DNA from: Acidobacteriota bacterium
GTDB lineage: Bacteria; Acidobacteriota; Blastocatellia; Pyrinomonadales; Pyrinomonadaceae
Assembly (NCBI GenBank): GCA_019242475.1
Contig: JAFAVK010000140.1
Span: 1 to 64,000 of the forward strand
DNA length: 64,000 nt
Direction: 5' to 3'
The position numbers and the translations under genes are program-made. Position 1 is the first letter of the stretch; each line of letters starts with the position of its first letter. The notes under the pieces were generated by a model that worked only from the letters and a program-made list of their open reading frames with translations, was not told the origin of the DNA and did not search any database. Below are positions 1 to 8,915 of the stretch, piece by piece.

Positions 1-1
1 C

Positions 2-1021
2 TACTGGGGCATCGGCAACGAGTCCTGGGGCTGCGGCGGCGACATGACGCCCGAGGAGTACGCGACCGAGTTCCGCAAGTTCACCGCGTGGGTGCCGACC
101 TACCAGACCGTCAAGTACAACTTCATCGCCACGGGGCCGAACGGCGCGGACGTGGGCTGGACGCGCCGCTTCTTCACCAAGCTCCTGGAGAAGGGGCCGC
201 GCATGGCCGAGCGGGTCTTCGGCTTCGGGCTGCACTACTACTCGGGCACGACGGGGAAGGGCGATCCCGTCGTCTTCAACGAGGACGAGTGGTACGAGTT
301 GATTCACCGCTCGGATCGCATGGACTCGCTCATCGAGTCGCACTGGGCCGCGCTCGGCGAGTTAGACCCGCAGCACCACGTCCGCCTCGCCGTGGACGAG
401 TGGGGCACCTGGCACAACACGCAAGACCCGACGATGCCGGCCGGCTACCTCTACGCCTACACGAGTTCCTTGCGCGACGCGCTCATCTCGGCCGTCAACC
501 TCGACACCTTCCAGCGCCACGCCGACAAGGTGGCGATGGCGAACCCGGCGCAGCTCGTCAACACCATCCACTCACTCTTTCTGGCCTACGAGGACAAGTT
601 CATCGTCACGCCCAACTTCCACGTCTTCGAAATGTACACGCCGCACCAGGGCGCGCAGAGTCTGCGCACCGAGTTCATCGCCCCGCACGTCTCCTACATG
701 CGCGGCGGCAGCAGCCCCGGCCGACAGGAGTTCTGGGGCCTGGCCGGCTCCGCCTCTCTGAACGGCAAGGTGCTCACGCTCACCGCCGTCAACCCGGACG
801 CGAAGAGCGCGCGCGAGACGGAGATCAACGTCGTCGGCGGGCGCGTCGCCTCCGGCCAGGCGCGCGTGCTCACCTCCACGGACATCCACGCGCACAACAG
901 CTTCCAGAACCCGCGCGGGCTCGAACCGCGCGACGAGCCGGTCAACGTGGGCGCCGGCGGCCGCCTCGTCTACCGCTTCGCGCCCGCCTCCGTCACGCGC
1001 CTGACGCTAACATTGTCATGA
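2..1021 (+). CDS. Alpha-L-arabinofuranosidase, GH51, C-terminal part (5' end outside window)
   Basis: Secreted or periplasmic glycosidase that releases terminal L-arabinose from arabinan or arabinoxylan side chains. The frame is open from base 2. The first visible residues, YWGIGNESWGCGGDM, carry the GH51 acid/base Glu of the GNE motif; LAVDEWGTWHN about 120 residues later carries the nucleophile Glu. The C-terminal beta-sandwich typical of GH51 follows (…TLTAVNPDAKSARETEI…). The N-terminal half of the barrel lies outside the window, so signal peptide and start cannot be judged. The stop overlaps the start of rhaM by ATGA, which implies translational coupling and places the enzyme in a pectin/arabinan catabolic operon. 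Family assignment is strong; the exact substrate is inferred. Confidence 0.9.
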   Translation, partial: YWGIGNESWGCGGDMTPEEYATEFRKFTAWVPTYQTVKYNFIATGPNGADVGWTRRFFTKLLEKGPRMAERVFGFGLHYYSGTTGKGDPVVFNEDEWYELIHRSDRMDSLIESHWAALGELDPQHHVRLAVDEWGTWHNTQDPTMPAGYLYAYTSSLRDALISAVNLDTFQRHADKVAMANPAQLVNTIHSLFLAYEDKFIVTPNFHVFEMYTPHQGAQSLRTEFIAPHVSYMRGGSSPGRQEFWGLAGSASLNGKVLTLTAVNPDAKSARETEINVVGGRVASGQARVLTSTDIHAHNSFQNPRGLEPRDEPVNVGAGGRLVYRFAPASVTRLTLTLS

Positions 1022-1332
1022 TTCGCAAAGCGTTCCTGATGAAGCTGAAGCCGGGGTGGCGCGAGGAGTACGAGCGGCGGCACAACCCCGTCTGGCCGGA
1101 GTTGGAGGAGGTGCTGCGCGGCCACGGGGTGCTCAACTACTCGATCTTCCACGAGCCCGGGACGGAGAGGCTGTTCGCGTACGCCGAAGTCGAGTCGGAG
1201 GAACTCTGGCGGCAGATCGCCGAGACCGAGGCGTGCCGCCGCTGGTGGGCTTACATGAAGGAGCTGATGCTGACGAACTCGGACGACAGTCCCGTCTCCG
1301 AAAATCTGGACGAAGTCTTTCATCTTGGATGA
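1018..1332 (+). CDS. rhaM: L-rhamnose mutarotase
   Basis: Interconverts alpha and beta anomers of L-rhamnose so that downstream isomerase and kinase receive the right anomer. The product is 104 aa, the normal size for RhaM. It begins MIRKAFLMKL and keeps Tyr18 and His22 in EEYERRHNP, the residues assigned to catalysis in E. coli RhaM, plus the conserved RWWAYM and PVSENLDEVF blocks. It starts inside the GH51 stop codon (ATGA overlap). A rhamnose enzyme beside arabinofuranosidase and an oligogalacturonate-lyase-like protein fits breakdown of rhamnogalacturonan I. No rhamnose isomerase or kinase is visible downstream. Confidence 0.93.
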   Translation: MIRKAFLMKLKPGWREEYERRHNPVWPELEEVLRGHGVLNYSIFHEPGTERLFAYAEVESEELWRQIAETEACRRWWAYMKELMLTNSDDSPVSENLDEVFHLG

Positions 1333-2089
1333 GTGGCCCACTTTCCGGCGGCGCGCCTTTGTTGGAGCGGTGAAAAATCGAACCTAAATGCTTGCCAAAG
1401 GGGAGAACGGTGTTACAATGCGCGCACAACCAAAAACAGTCAAAGCAGTTCCCCCGGATTGATTATTTTGGATTTCTTCTGGTTTTCGGATGAGATCGGA
1501 TGAGATAAGCCTTTACCTTCCCCCGACACGGTCTAAATCCTGACAATTTGAAAGCTTCTTCCTCGCACGGTTCGGGGAATAAAATTTGCCTGAGTTAAAC
1601 GCTCTACCGCGGCAGCTTGCTCCGGCTGGGCCGCAGGCGAATACTTAATAAAAGCCATAAAAGTTTCATTCTTCGTCCCTTTTTAACGTCAGTCTCCCCC
1701 GGCGGGCACAGTTACTCTCAGGTAACCGCTTTACCGAGACATTCTGGGAAGTTTTTGCTCCCGCCGGGTTGGAATTCAGTTAGAAAAACGGTTTCTTGAA
1801 GCGCGCCTTCCGAGGGCGCGTCGCGGACAAACCCCTCGCGACTCTTCCCGGCGTGAGTCGGCCGCGGGCGTTGCGGCACGGAGGGGTCTCTTCAGTCCTT
1901 CCCGAGCCAGACGGCGGTTTACAGAGTGTGCGGGCGATGAAGACCTCAAACGGCGCCGGCCGTGCCCCCCGGCGGGGCGCGTCCCCGGGCCTCTAGGCGT
2001 TGGGTGTTGAGGTGGGCGTCTGACCGTCAACCAGCAACCAGGTAAAGGCACCCGCCCTTACCACAGGAGTCACAGAGAGGAAGCTACTT
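1333..2089 (+). other. 757-nt gene-free region: promoter and long leader of the TonB receptor
   Basis: No credible coding sequence. A sigma70-like promoter is seen at 1392-1419, so the receptor mRNA could have an untranslated leader of about 660 nt. The leader is locally AT-rich (about 1400-1700) compared with its surroundings and contains paired segments: GCCT/AGGC closing GCGGC/GCCGC (1588-1638), and CCCGGCGGG at about 1700 facing CCCGCCGGG at about 1770. Several U-rich stretches are present. Short open frames here have no recognisable content. The role is unknown; a structured regulatory leader is an inference. Confidence 0.5.
1392..1419 (+). promoter_or_regulatory. Putative sigma70 promoter upstream of the TonB receptor
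   Basis: TTGCCA at 1392-1397 and TACAAT at 1414-1419 are separated by 16 nt, a near-consensus -35/-10 pair. It lies 60 nt after the rhaM stop and about 670 nt before the receptor start. Recognised by eye only. Confidence 0.45.
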
Positions 2090-5000
2090 ATGCGACCGAT
2101 GCAGATTATCGCGGTTGTTCTGCTGTTAGCCGTCGCCGCGGCCGGACAGACCAACAGGGGCGCCATCGCCGGCACCGTCCTCGACCAGAACGGCGCGGCC
2201 ATTCCCGGCGCCACCGTGACCGTCACCAACATCGGCACGGGTCAGAAGCAGACGGTGACCAGCTCAGAGGACGGCGCCTTCCAGGTCTCATCGCTCGACC
2301 CGGTCGCCTACAGCGTGACGGTCGAGGCGCAGGGGTTCAAGACGGCCACCGTCCAGAGCCTGAAGGTGGACACGGCGACGACCGCCACGGCCAACGTCAT
2401 CATGGAGGCCGGCGCGGTCGGCGACCAGGTGACGGTCGTGGCCGACGCCCCGCTCCTCAACACCGAGTCGGGCACCGCGACGACGACGGTCACCGAGCGC
2501 CAGATTCAGGACATCCCGCTCAACAACCGCAGCGTGCTCGACCTGGCCCTGACGGCGCCGAACGTGACGGGCGACGTCGGCAGCGAAGACCCGGGCGTGA
2601 GCGGCGACCAGCCCGTCCCCGGCTTCAACCTGAACATCAACGGCGGCCGCTCGGGCAGCACGGCGATCCTCGCCGACGGGGTGAACAACACGGGCGTCGG
2701 CATCGCCCGCTCGGTCGTCAGCTTCACGCCCGAGACCGTGCAGGAGTTCACCGTCCAGACCTCCGCCTACTCGGCCGAGTTCGGCAACACGGGCGGCGGC
2801 GTGATTAACGCCACGACCAAGAGCGGCACCAACGACTTCAACGGCGTGGCGCTCTGGTACACGCGCAACCCGAAGTTCAACGCGACGCCCTTCACCATCG
2901 GCACGGCCCCGCGCCCGCACAACAACCTGCGCTACAACCAGGTCTCGGTGACGGTCGGCGGCCCCATCTTCCTGCCCCGCTTCGGCGAGGGCGGCAAACG
3001 GCTCTACAACGGCAAGAACAAGAGCTTCTTCTTCTTCGCCTACGAGCCGCGCTGGCGCCAGGACTTCCTGACCGGGTCGGCGCTCGTGCCCAGCGACGCC
3101 GAGCGCAACGGCGACTTCCGCAACCTGGTGCGCACCACCAGCGGCATCCTGCCGGCCGCGGTCGCCGCGCAGTTCAACCTGACCTCGAACGGCAACGCCA
3201 ACATCTACCAGCAGTACGTCATCTTCAACGGCCGGTACGTCCCGATCCAGCTCGCCACCGGCAACCAGTACTGCCAGTTCAACGACCCGCGCCGCGTCAT
3301 CGTTAACCAGACGGTCGTCATCAACGGCGTCTCGAACGTCATCCCGACGCCGCAGTGCAACTCGACCATCAACGCCAACCCGATTGCGGCGCTCAACGTC
3401 ATCCCGCAGGAGTTCATCGACCCCATCGCGCGGAACATCCTCGCGTTCGAGCCGCCGGCCGGCGGCTACTTCAACGACGCCGGCTTCATCAGGAACTACT
3501 TCACCCAGCGCTCCGTGAAGCAGGACGAGACGCGCTACACGCTGCGCCTCGACCACAACTTCACCGACGCGTTCAAGACCAACTTCCGCTACACGGTCAC
3601 GCCGGCCGTCGCCATCCGCTCCGCGGGCAACGACATCAACGGCAACACCGGCGTCTACAGCGACGCCAAGCAGTTCCTGCTGGCCTTCAACAACATCGTC
3701 ACGCCGACCATCGTCAACGACCTGCGGCTCAACTACACGCGCGGCAACTTCAGCGAGGACTACTCGCCGGAGTTCTCGATCAAGACCGGCCGCAGCGCCG
3801 CCCGCGAGCTGGGGCTGGGGGCCGCCACCCAGGGCGGCATCCCGCTCTTCCTGACCACGCAGGACGGCAGCACCTACTCGGGCTCCGACATCGGCTCGGC
3901 CGCCTCGACCAACAACTTCAACGTCGAGCAGCGCTACAACATCAACGACATCGTCTACTGGACGAAGGGGAACATGACCTGGAAGTTCGGCGTCGATCTG
4001 GACGACGCGCGGCTCGCGGTCACCCCCTTCTTCGCGGCCTCGGGCGGGCGCTATTCGTTCCGCGTCCTGAACACGAGCTTCGACCGCTCGACGGCCATCA
4101 CCAGCGGCGGCAACCCGTTCGCCAGCATGCTCATCGGCGTGCCGAACGCGGTGGACGTCCGCCCCATCCTGCTCGACTACGACTACCGCTGGCGCAGCGG
4201 CGCGGCCTTCGTCCAGAACGACTGGAAGGTCAAGCCCAACCTGACGCTGAACCTCGGCCTGCGCTACTCGCTCCAGTACCCGCGCCGCGAGGCGCACAAC
4301 CTCCAGGGCGTCTTCCGCCCCGACCTCGCGCAGACCGTGACGCTCACCGACGCGCAGCGCCGCGCCGCGGCGACCGGCCTCGGCGTGCCGACGACCGCCG
4401 CGATCCCCGACTACGTGCCGACGACCGTCTCGATCCCGCCCTTCGCCTTCTCGGGGCGCGGCGGGCGCTCGGCGTACCTGACGCCGGTTGACTACCTCGG
4501 CTTCGAGCCGCGGTTCGGGTTCGCCTGGCAGCCCAAGATGAAGTTCTTCGGGTTCGACTTGGAGAAGCGTTCGCTGGTCGTCCGCGGCGGCTACGGCATC
4601 TCGCACGCGCCGCTCACGGGCAACAACCGCAGCCCGAACCCCGACTTCGGCGGCTTCATCACCCCCGGCACCGTCCTGACGACGGGCACGGCGCCCAACG
4701 CGTCCTGCGCGACGCTCCCGACGCCCTGCGCCTCGACCGGCACGGCCGACATCAACCAGCCCATCCGGCTCTCGGGCAACCAGCCGCTCCAGGGCACCAT
4801 CGGCTCGCTCGACGCGCTGCTCGGCACCGACGCGAACGGGCTCGTCTTCAACCGCAGCCTCGGCATCGCGGCCTTCGCCATCGACCCCTCCAGCGGCTCG
4901 GGCAAGGTGCCCTACACGTCCAACTGGAACCTGTCCGTGCAGTTCGAGCCGTTCCGCAACACCGTCGTCGAGGTGGCCTACGTCGGCAGCCAGGGCCGCC

Positions 5001-6337
5001 ACCTCTTCCTGCCGCAGGTCAACATCAACCCGCGCAACCTGACCGCCCTCGATCAGGTCGAGGCCCAGGGCTTCGGGCAAGACCTCACCACCAACTTCTC
5101 CGACCCGCTGGGGCGCCTGAACCTCCAGGGCTCGGTCATCGCCATCCCACGCGCCAGCGTCCTCAGCCAGTACCTCGGCTTCGACCCGCTCACGCAGTAC
5201 TTCGACCCGTCGGCCAGCAGCATCCGGCACGCGGGCTACATCGACGTGCGCCGCCGCGTCTCGCGCGGCCTGACCTTCACGGCCAACTACACCTACGCCA
5301 AGTCAATCGACACGGCCTCGGACGCGAGCCCCGACACGCGTGTGCTCTCGACCGGGCAGGCGCGCGGGCAGGTCTCGCTGGGCGGGTCGCTCCAAGCCGA
5401 CCGCGCCATCTCGACCTACGACATCAAGAACAACTTCAGCTCGACGGCCATCTGGGACATCCCCATCGGCCGCAACCGCCGTTACTTCGGGAACGTGCCG
5501 GCGGTCGTGGACGCGGTGCTGGGGCGCTGGACGATGTCGGGCGTCCTTCGCTTGCCGGGCGGCACCCCGTTCCTGCCCTTCATCACCGACCCGAACAGGC
5601 TCGGCGGCACGCTCTTCAACCGCGTCGTCCGCCCCGACATCGTCGAGGGCGTGCCCCTGCGGAACCCGCTCTGGACGCGCAACTGCCCCACCGGCGCCTC
5701 GACGCCCGGGACGGGCTGCGAGCCGTACATCAACCCGGCCGCCTTCATGCGCCCGGTCAAGGGGACGCTCGGCAACGCCCCGCGCTCGCTCGACATCCGG
5801 CCGCCGCGCCAGGAGTACTTCGACCTCTCGCTGTCGAAGGACTTCCCCTGGCCGTTCGCCGCCAGCGAGAAGCGCCGGGTCAACTTCCGCGTGGACGCCA
5901 TCAACCTCTTCAACCACCCGAACTTCCGCTACAACAACACGGGCAACACGCCCTTCGGCCTCGGCACTTTCCCGACCGAGCTGACGGGCGAGACCGTGGG
6001 CGGCATCCGCCAGCCGATCACGCAGGCGGAGTTCAACACCTGGGTGGCCTTCGACCCGGCGAACAGGGGGGGCTTCACGCTCGCGCAGGTGCGCGGCATC
6101 GTCAACGCCACGCGCCAGAACAGCGGGGCGGGCAACCTGCCGGACGATTTCTTCCACGTCCGGCTCCCGCAGGGCTTCGCCACTACTAACCCGCTCGCTT
6201 TCAACATCACGACGCTGGACGGCTACAAGCTCTACCGCATCAGGCAGAGCTACGACCAGAACTTCGGGACGCTGACCGCCGGCAGTCCGCAGACGACACC
6301 GCGCTACATCCAGTTCGGCCTCCGCATCTTCTTCTAG
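2090..6337 (+). CDS. TonB-dependent receptor, Oar-like, with N-terminal carboxypeptidase-regulatory-like domain
   Basis: Outer-membrane ligand-gated channel of 1415 aa. A signal peptide (MRPMQIIAVVLLLAVAAAG) is followed by a CarboxypepD_reg-like beta-sandwich (about residues 22-105: GAIAGTVLDQNGAAIPGATV). Next come a plug region (about 115-240) and a very long 22-strand-type barrel that ends in Phe (LRIFF), as expected for BAM insertion. Receptors of this size and layout are a hallmark of Acidobacteriota and often take up oligosaccharides. A good ribosome site (GAGAGGAAG, 7 nt) precedes the ATG. Genes for GH95, a second glycosidase and a PL22-like lyase follow on the same strand, so the imported ligand is probably a pectic or fucosylated glycan; this is inference. 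Confidence 0.93.
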   Translation: MRPMQIIAVVLLLAVAAAGQTNRGAIAGTVLDQNGAAIPGATVTVTNIGTGQKQTVTSSEDGAFQVSSLDPVAYSVTVEAQGFKTATVQSLKVDTATTATANVIMEAGAVGDQVTVVADAPLLNTESGTATTTVTERQIQDIPLNNRSVLDLALTAPNVTGDVGSEDPGVSGDQPVPGFNLNINGGRSGSTAILADGVNNTGVGIARSVVSFTPETVQEFTVQTSAYSAEFGNTGGGVINATTKSGTNDFNGVALWYTRNPKFNATPFTIGTAPRPHNNLRYNQVSVTVGGPIFLPRFGEGGKRLYNGKNKSFFFFAYEPRWRQDFLTGSALVPSDAERNGDFRNLVRTTSGILPAAVAAQFNLTSNGNANIYQQYVIFNGRYVPIQLATGNQYCQFNDPRRVIVNQTVVINGVSNVIPTPQCNSTINANPIAALNVIPQEFIDPIARNILAFEPPAGGYFNDAGFIRNYFTQRSVKQDETRYTLRLDHNFTDAFKTNFRYTVTPAVAIRSAGNDINGNTGVYSDAKQFLLAFNNIVTPTIVNDLRLNYTRGNFSEDYSPEFSIKTGRSAARELGLGAATQGGIPLFLTTQDGSTYSGSDIGSAASTNNFNVEQRYNINDIVYWTKGNMTWKFGVDLDDARLAVTPFFAASGGRYSFRVLNTSFDRSTAITSGGNPFASMLIGVPNAVDVRPILLDYDYRWRSGAAFVQNDWKVKPNLTLNLGLRYSLQYPRREAHNLQGVFRPDLAQTVTLTDAQRRAAATGLGVPTTAAIPDYVPTTVSIPPFAFSGRGGRSAYLTPVDYLGFEPRFGFAWQPKMKFFGFDLEKRSLVVRGGYGISHAPLTGNNRSPNPDFGGFITPGTVLTTGTAPNASCATLPTPCASTGTADINQPIRLSGNQPLQGTIGSLDALLGTDANGLVFNRSLGIAAFAIDPSSGSGKVPYTSNWNLSVQFEPFRNTVVEVAYVGSQGRHLFLPQVNINPRNLTALDQVEAQGFGQDLTTNFSDPLGRLNLQGSVIAIPRASVLSQYLGFDPLTQYFDPSASSIRHAGYIDVRRRVSRGLTFTANYTYAKSIDTASDASPDTRVLSTGQARGQVSLGGSLQADRAISTYDIKNNFSSTAIWDIPIGRNRRYFGNVPAVVDAVLGRWTMSGVLRLPGGTPFLPFITDPNRLGGTLFNRVVRPDIVEGVPLRNPLWTRNCPTGASTPGTGCEPYINPAAFMRPVKGTLGNAPRSLDIRPPRQEYFDLSLSKDFPWPFAASEKRRVNFRVDAINLFNHPNFRYNNTGNTPFGLGTFPTELTGETVGGIRQPITQAEFNTWVAFDPANRGGFTLAQVRGIVNATRQNSGAGNLPDDFFHVRLPQGFATTNPLAFNITTLDGYKLYRIRQSYDQNFGTLTAGSPQTTPRYIQFGLRIFF

Positions 6338-6363
6338 ACCGGGGGAGATTCGCAGACCAAGAG

Positions 6364-6405
6364 GTGGCGCCGGAGCTGTCCGCAAACAGCGACGGCGCCA
6401 CTTTT
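6364..6405 (+). terminator. Intrinsic terminator after the TonB receptor
   Basis: GTGGCGCCG (6364-6372) pairs with CGGCGCCAC (6393-6401), with an inner GCTGT/ACAGC stem and a TTTT tail. It lies 27 nt after the receptor stop, so the glycosidase genes downstream may need their own promoter or readthrough. Confidence 0.75.
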
Positions 6406-6458
6406 CACATCGCCCGGCCCGCGCCGGGCTCAAACCTTAAGACGGCAGAGGACGGTTC

Positions 6459-8915
6459 GTGTTCTCGAAGGTGAAGCACAGGGCGGCGCTCGCCGCCGCC
6501 GCCGCGCTCGTCCTCGCCGCGCTCTGCCGAGCGACGCCCGCGCCGGCCGCCGCGCCCGACCTGCTCGTCTGGTTCGACGAGCCCGCGCGGGAGTTCACCG
6601 CGTCGCTTCCCCTCGGGAACGGCCGCCTCGGCGCGTTGGTCTTCGGCGGGGTCGCGGAGGAGCGCGTCGTGCTCAACGAAAGCTCGCTCTGGTCTGGCTC
6701 GCCGCAGGACGCCGACCGCCCCGATGCAGCGAACTACCTGCCCGAGATTCGACGGCTCTTACTTGAAGGCAAAAACGTCGAGGCGGAGAAACTGACCTAC
6801 GCGCACTTCACCAGCCGCGGCCCCGGCTCCGGGCGCGGCGCGGGGAAGGACGTGCAGTACGGCTCTTATCAAGAGCTGGGCAAGCTGCTCCTCAAGTTCG
6901 ACGGCGGGGGCGCCTCCGCCTACCGGCGCGAGCTAGACCTCGCGCGCGCCGTCGCGCGCGTCACGTACACGCAGGGGGGCACGCGCTTCACGCGCGAGTA
7001 CTTCACGAGCGCGCCCGACGAAGCCCTCGTCGTCCGCCTGACCGCGGACAAATCCGACGCAATTACTTTCGACGCCGCGCTCGAACGCCCCGAGCGCTTC
7101 GAGGTGACGGCCGACGGCCCGAACGGCCTGCTGATGACGGGCCAGCTCAACAACGGCACCGACGGCAAAGGGATGAAGTACGCCGCGCGCCTGCGCGTCG
7201 TCAACCGCGGCGGCCTCTCTTCGGTTGAAGGGAAGACCGTCAGCGTGAAAGGCGCCGACGAGGTCTTGCTCTTCGTCACGGCCGCGACCGACTACGCGGG
7301 CTTCGCCGGCCGCCGCACGCCCGACCCGACGGCCGCCTCAGCCCGCGACATGGGGCGGGCCGCGTCGAAGACTTACGCCCGACTCCTCGACGCGCACGTC
7401 GCGGACTACCGCCGCTACTTCGACCGCGTCACTCTCAAGCTCGGCCCCGCGAACGCGGCGTCGGCCGCCCTGCCCACGCCCGCGCGCCTCAAGGCCGCGG
7501 CCGAGGGCGCGAATGATCCGGGACTGGCCGCGCTCTACTTCCAGTTCGGCCGCTACCTGCTCATCTCAAGCTCGCGCCCCGGCGGCCTGCCCGCGAACCT
7601 TCAGGGCATCTGGGCCGAGGGCGTGCAGGCGCCCTGGAACGCCGACTGGCACCTCAACGTCAACGTCCAGATGAACTACTGGCCCGCGGAGGTCACGAAC
7701 CTCTCGGAGCTGCACGCGCCCCTCTTCGCGCTCGTCGCCTCTCTGCAAGCGCCGGGCGCGCGCACCGCCCGCGCCTACTACAACGCGCGCGGCTGGGTCG
7801 CGCACGTCATAACGAACCCGTGGGGCTACACCTCGCCGGGCGAGAGCGCGTCGTGGGGCTCGACGACGACGGGGTCGGCCTGGCTCTGTCAACACCTTTG
7901 GGAGCACTACCTCTTCACGCGCGACCGGGAGTTCCTGCGCCGCGTCTACCCGATCATGAAGGGCTCGGCGCGCTTCTACGCGGACTTCCTGATTGAAGAG
8001 CCGAAGCACAAGTGGCTCGTCACCGCGCCGGCCAACTCGCCCGAGAACGCCTACCGCCTGCCCGACGGCCGTCAGGCGAACGTCTGCATGGGGCCGACCT
8101 ACGACATGCAACTGCTCCGCTACCTCTTCGACGCGACCGTCCAGGCCGCGCGCACGCTCGGCGTGGACGCGGAGTTTCAAAGGGAGCTGAAAGAGAAGCG
8201 CGCGCGCCTCGCCCCGACACGCGTCGGTTCGGACGGCCGCGTCATGGAGTGGCTCGAAGAGTACGGCGAGCCCGAGCCGACGCACCGGCACGTCTCGCAC
8301 CTCTGGGGGCTCTATCCCGGCGACGAGATCACGCCCGCGGGGACGCCGCAGCTGGCCGACGCGGCGCGCAGGACTTTGGAGGCGCGCGGCGACGTGTCCA
8401 CCGGCTGGTCGCTCGCGCACAAGATGAACCTCTGGGCGCGGCTCGGCGACGGCGAGCGCGCGCACAAACTGCTCCGGCTTCTGCTCACGCCGGTGGGTTT
8501 CCGCGGCGAGGTCGCGGGCGTCCGCTTCAACGGCGGGACTTACGAAAACCTCTTCGACGCGCACCCGCCCTTCCAGATCGACGGCAACTTCGGCGCGACC
8601 GCGGGAATTGCCGAGATGCTTTTGCAAAGCCACGACGGCACCGTGCGCCTACTGCCCGCGCTGCCCTCGGCCTGGCCCGAAGGCGAGGTCAGGGGCCTGC
8701 GCGCGCGCGGCGGCTTCGAGCTGGACGTCGTTTGGAGCGCAGGGAAGTTGACGGCGGCCATGCTCCGCTCGAAGCTCGGCGGGACGTGCCGGCTCGCTTA
8801 CGGCTCGAAGGTCGTCGAGTTGAAGACGCGCACGGGCGGGAGCTACCGGCTCGACGGGCAGCTCGCGCCCGCGAACGCACCGAGGCCGAACACGCGAAAG
8901 GCGAACCGCGCATGA
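6459..8915 (+). CDS. Alpha-L-fucosidase, glycoside hydrolase family 95
   Basis: Secreted inverting exo-glycosidase expected to remove alpha-1,2-linked L-fucose (or L-galactose) from xyloglucan or pectin side chains. It is 818 aa. An Ala-rich signal peptide (about residues 1-29) precedes the GH95 N-terminal beta-domain signature WFDEPAREFTASLPLGNGRLGA and VVLNESSLWSG. A central (alpha/alpha)6 barrel follows, with family blocks NLQGIWAEG, WNADWHLNVNVQMNYWPAE and HVSHLWGLYPG. The start is GTG at 6459, 6 nt after AGAGGA. The stop overlaps the next gene by ATGA. Family is certain; linkage specificity is not visible. Confidence 0.93.
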   Translation: MFSKVKHRAALAAAAALVLAALCRATPAPAAAPDLLVWFDEPAREFTASLPLGNGRLGALVFGGVAEERVVLNESSLWSGSPQDADRPDAANYLPEIRRLLLEGKNVEAEKLTYAHFTSRGPGSGRGAGKDVQYGSYQELGKLLLKFDGGGASAYRRELDLARAVARVTYTQGGTRFTREYFTSAPDEALVVRLTADKSDAITFDAALERPERFEVTADGPNGLLMTGQLNNGTDGKGMKYAARLRVVNRGGLSSVEGKTVSVKGADEVLLFVTAATDYAGFAGRRTPDPTAASARDMGRAASKTYARLLDAHVADYRRYFDRVTLKLGPANAASAALPTPARLKAAAEGANDPGLAALYFQFGRYLLISSSRPGGLPANLQGIWAEGVQAPWNADWHLNVNVQMNYWPAEVTNLSELHAPLFALVASLQAPGARTARAYYNARGWVAHVITNPWGYTSPGESASWGSTTTGSAWLCQHLWEHYLFTRDREFLRRVYPIMKGSARFYADFLIEEPKHKWLVTAPANSPENAYRLPDGRQANVCMGPTYDMQLLRYLFDATVQAARTLGVDAEFQRELKEKRARLAPTRVGSDGRVMEWLEEYGEPEPTHRHVSHLWGLYPGDEITPAGTPQLADAARRTLEARGDVSTGWSLAHKMNLWARLGDGERAHKLLRLLLTPVGFRGEVAGVRFNGGTYENLFDAHPPFQIDGNFGATAGIAEMLLQSHDGTVRLLPALPSAWPEGEVRGLRARGGFELDVVWSAGKLTAAMLRSKLGGTCRLAYGSKVVELKTRTGGSYRLDGQLAPANAPRPNTRKANRA

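Noticed and set aside
1617-1996. Two short + strand frames in the leader of the receptor
   Set aside because: No ribosome sites, composition unlike local genes, no family.
2288-5230. 980-codon open frame antisense to the TonB receptor
   Set aside because: Arg/Ala/Val/Glu-rich shadow of a GC-rich gene; no start context or family; the sense frame is a clear receptor.
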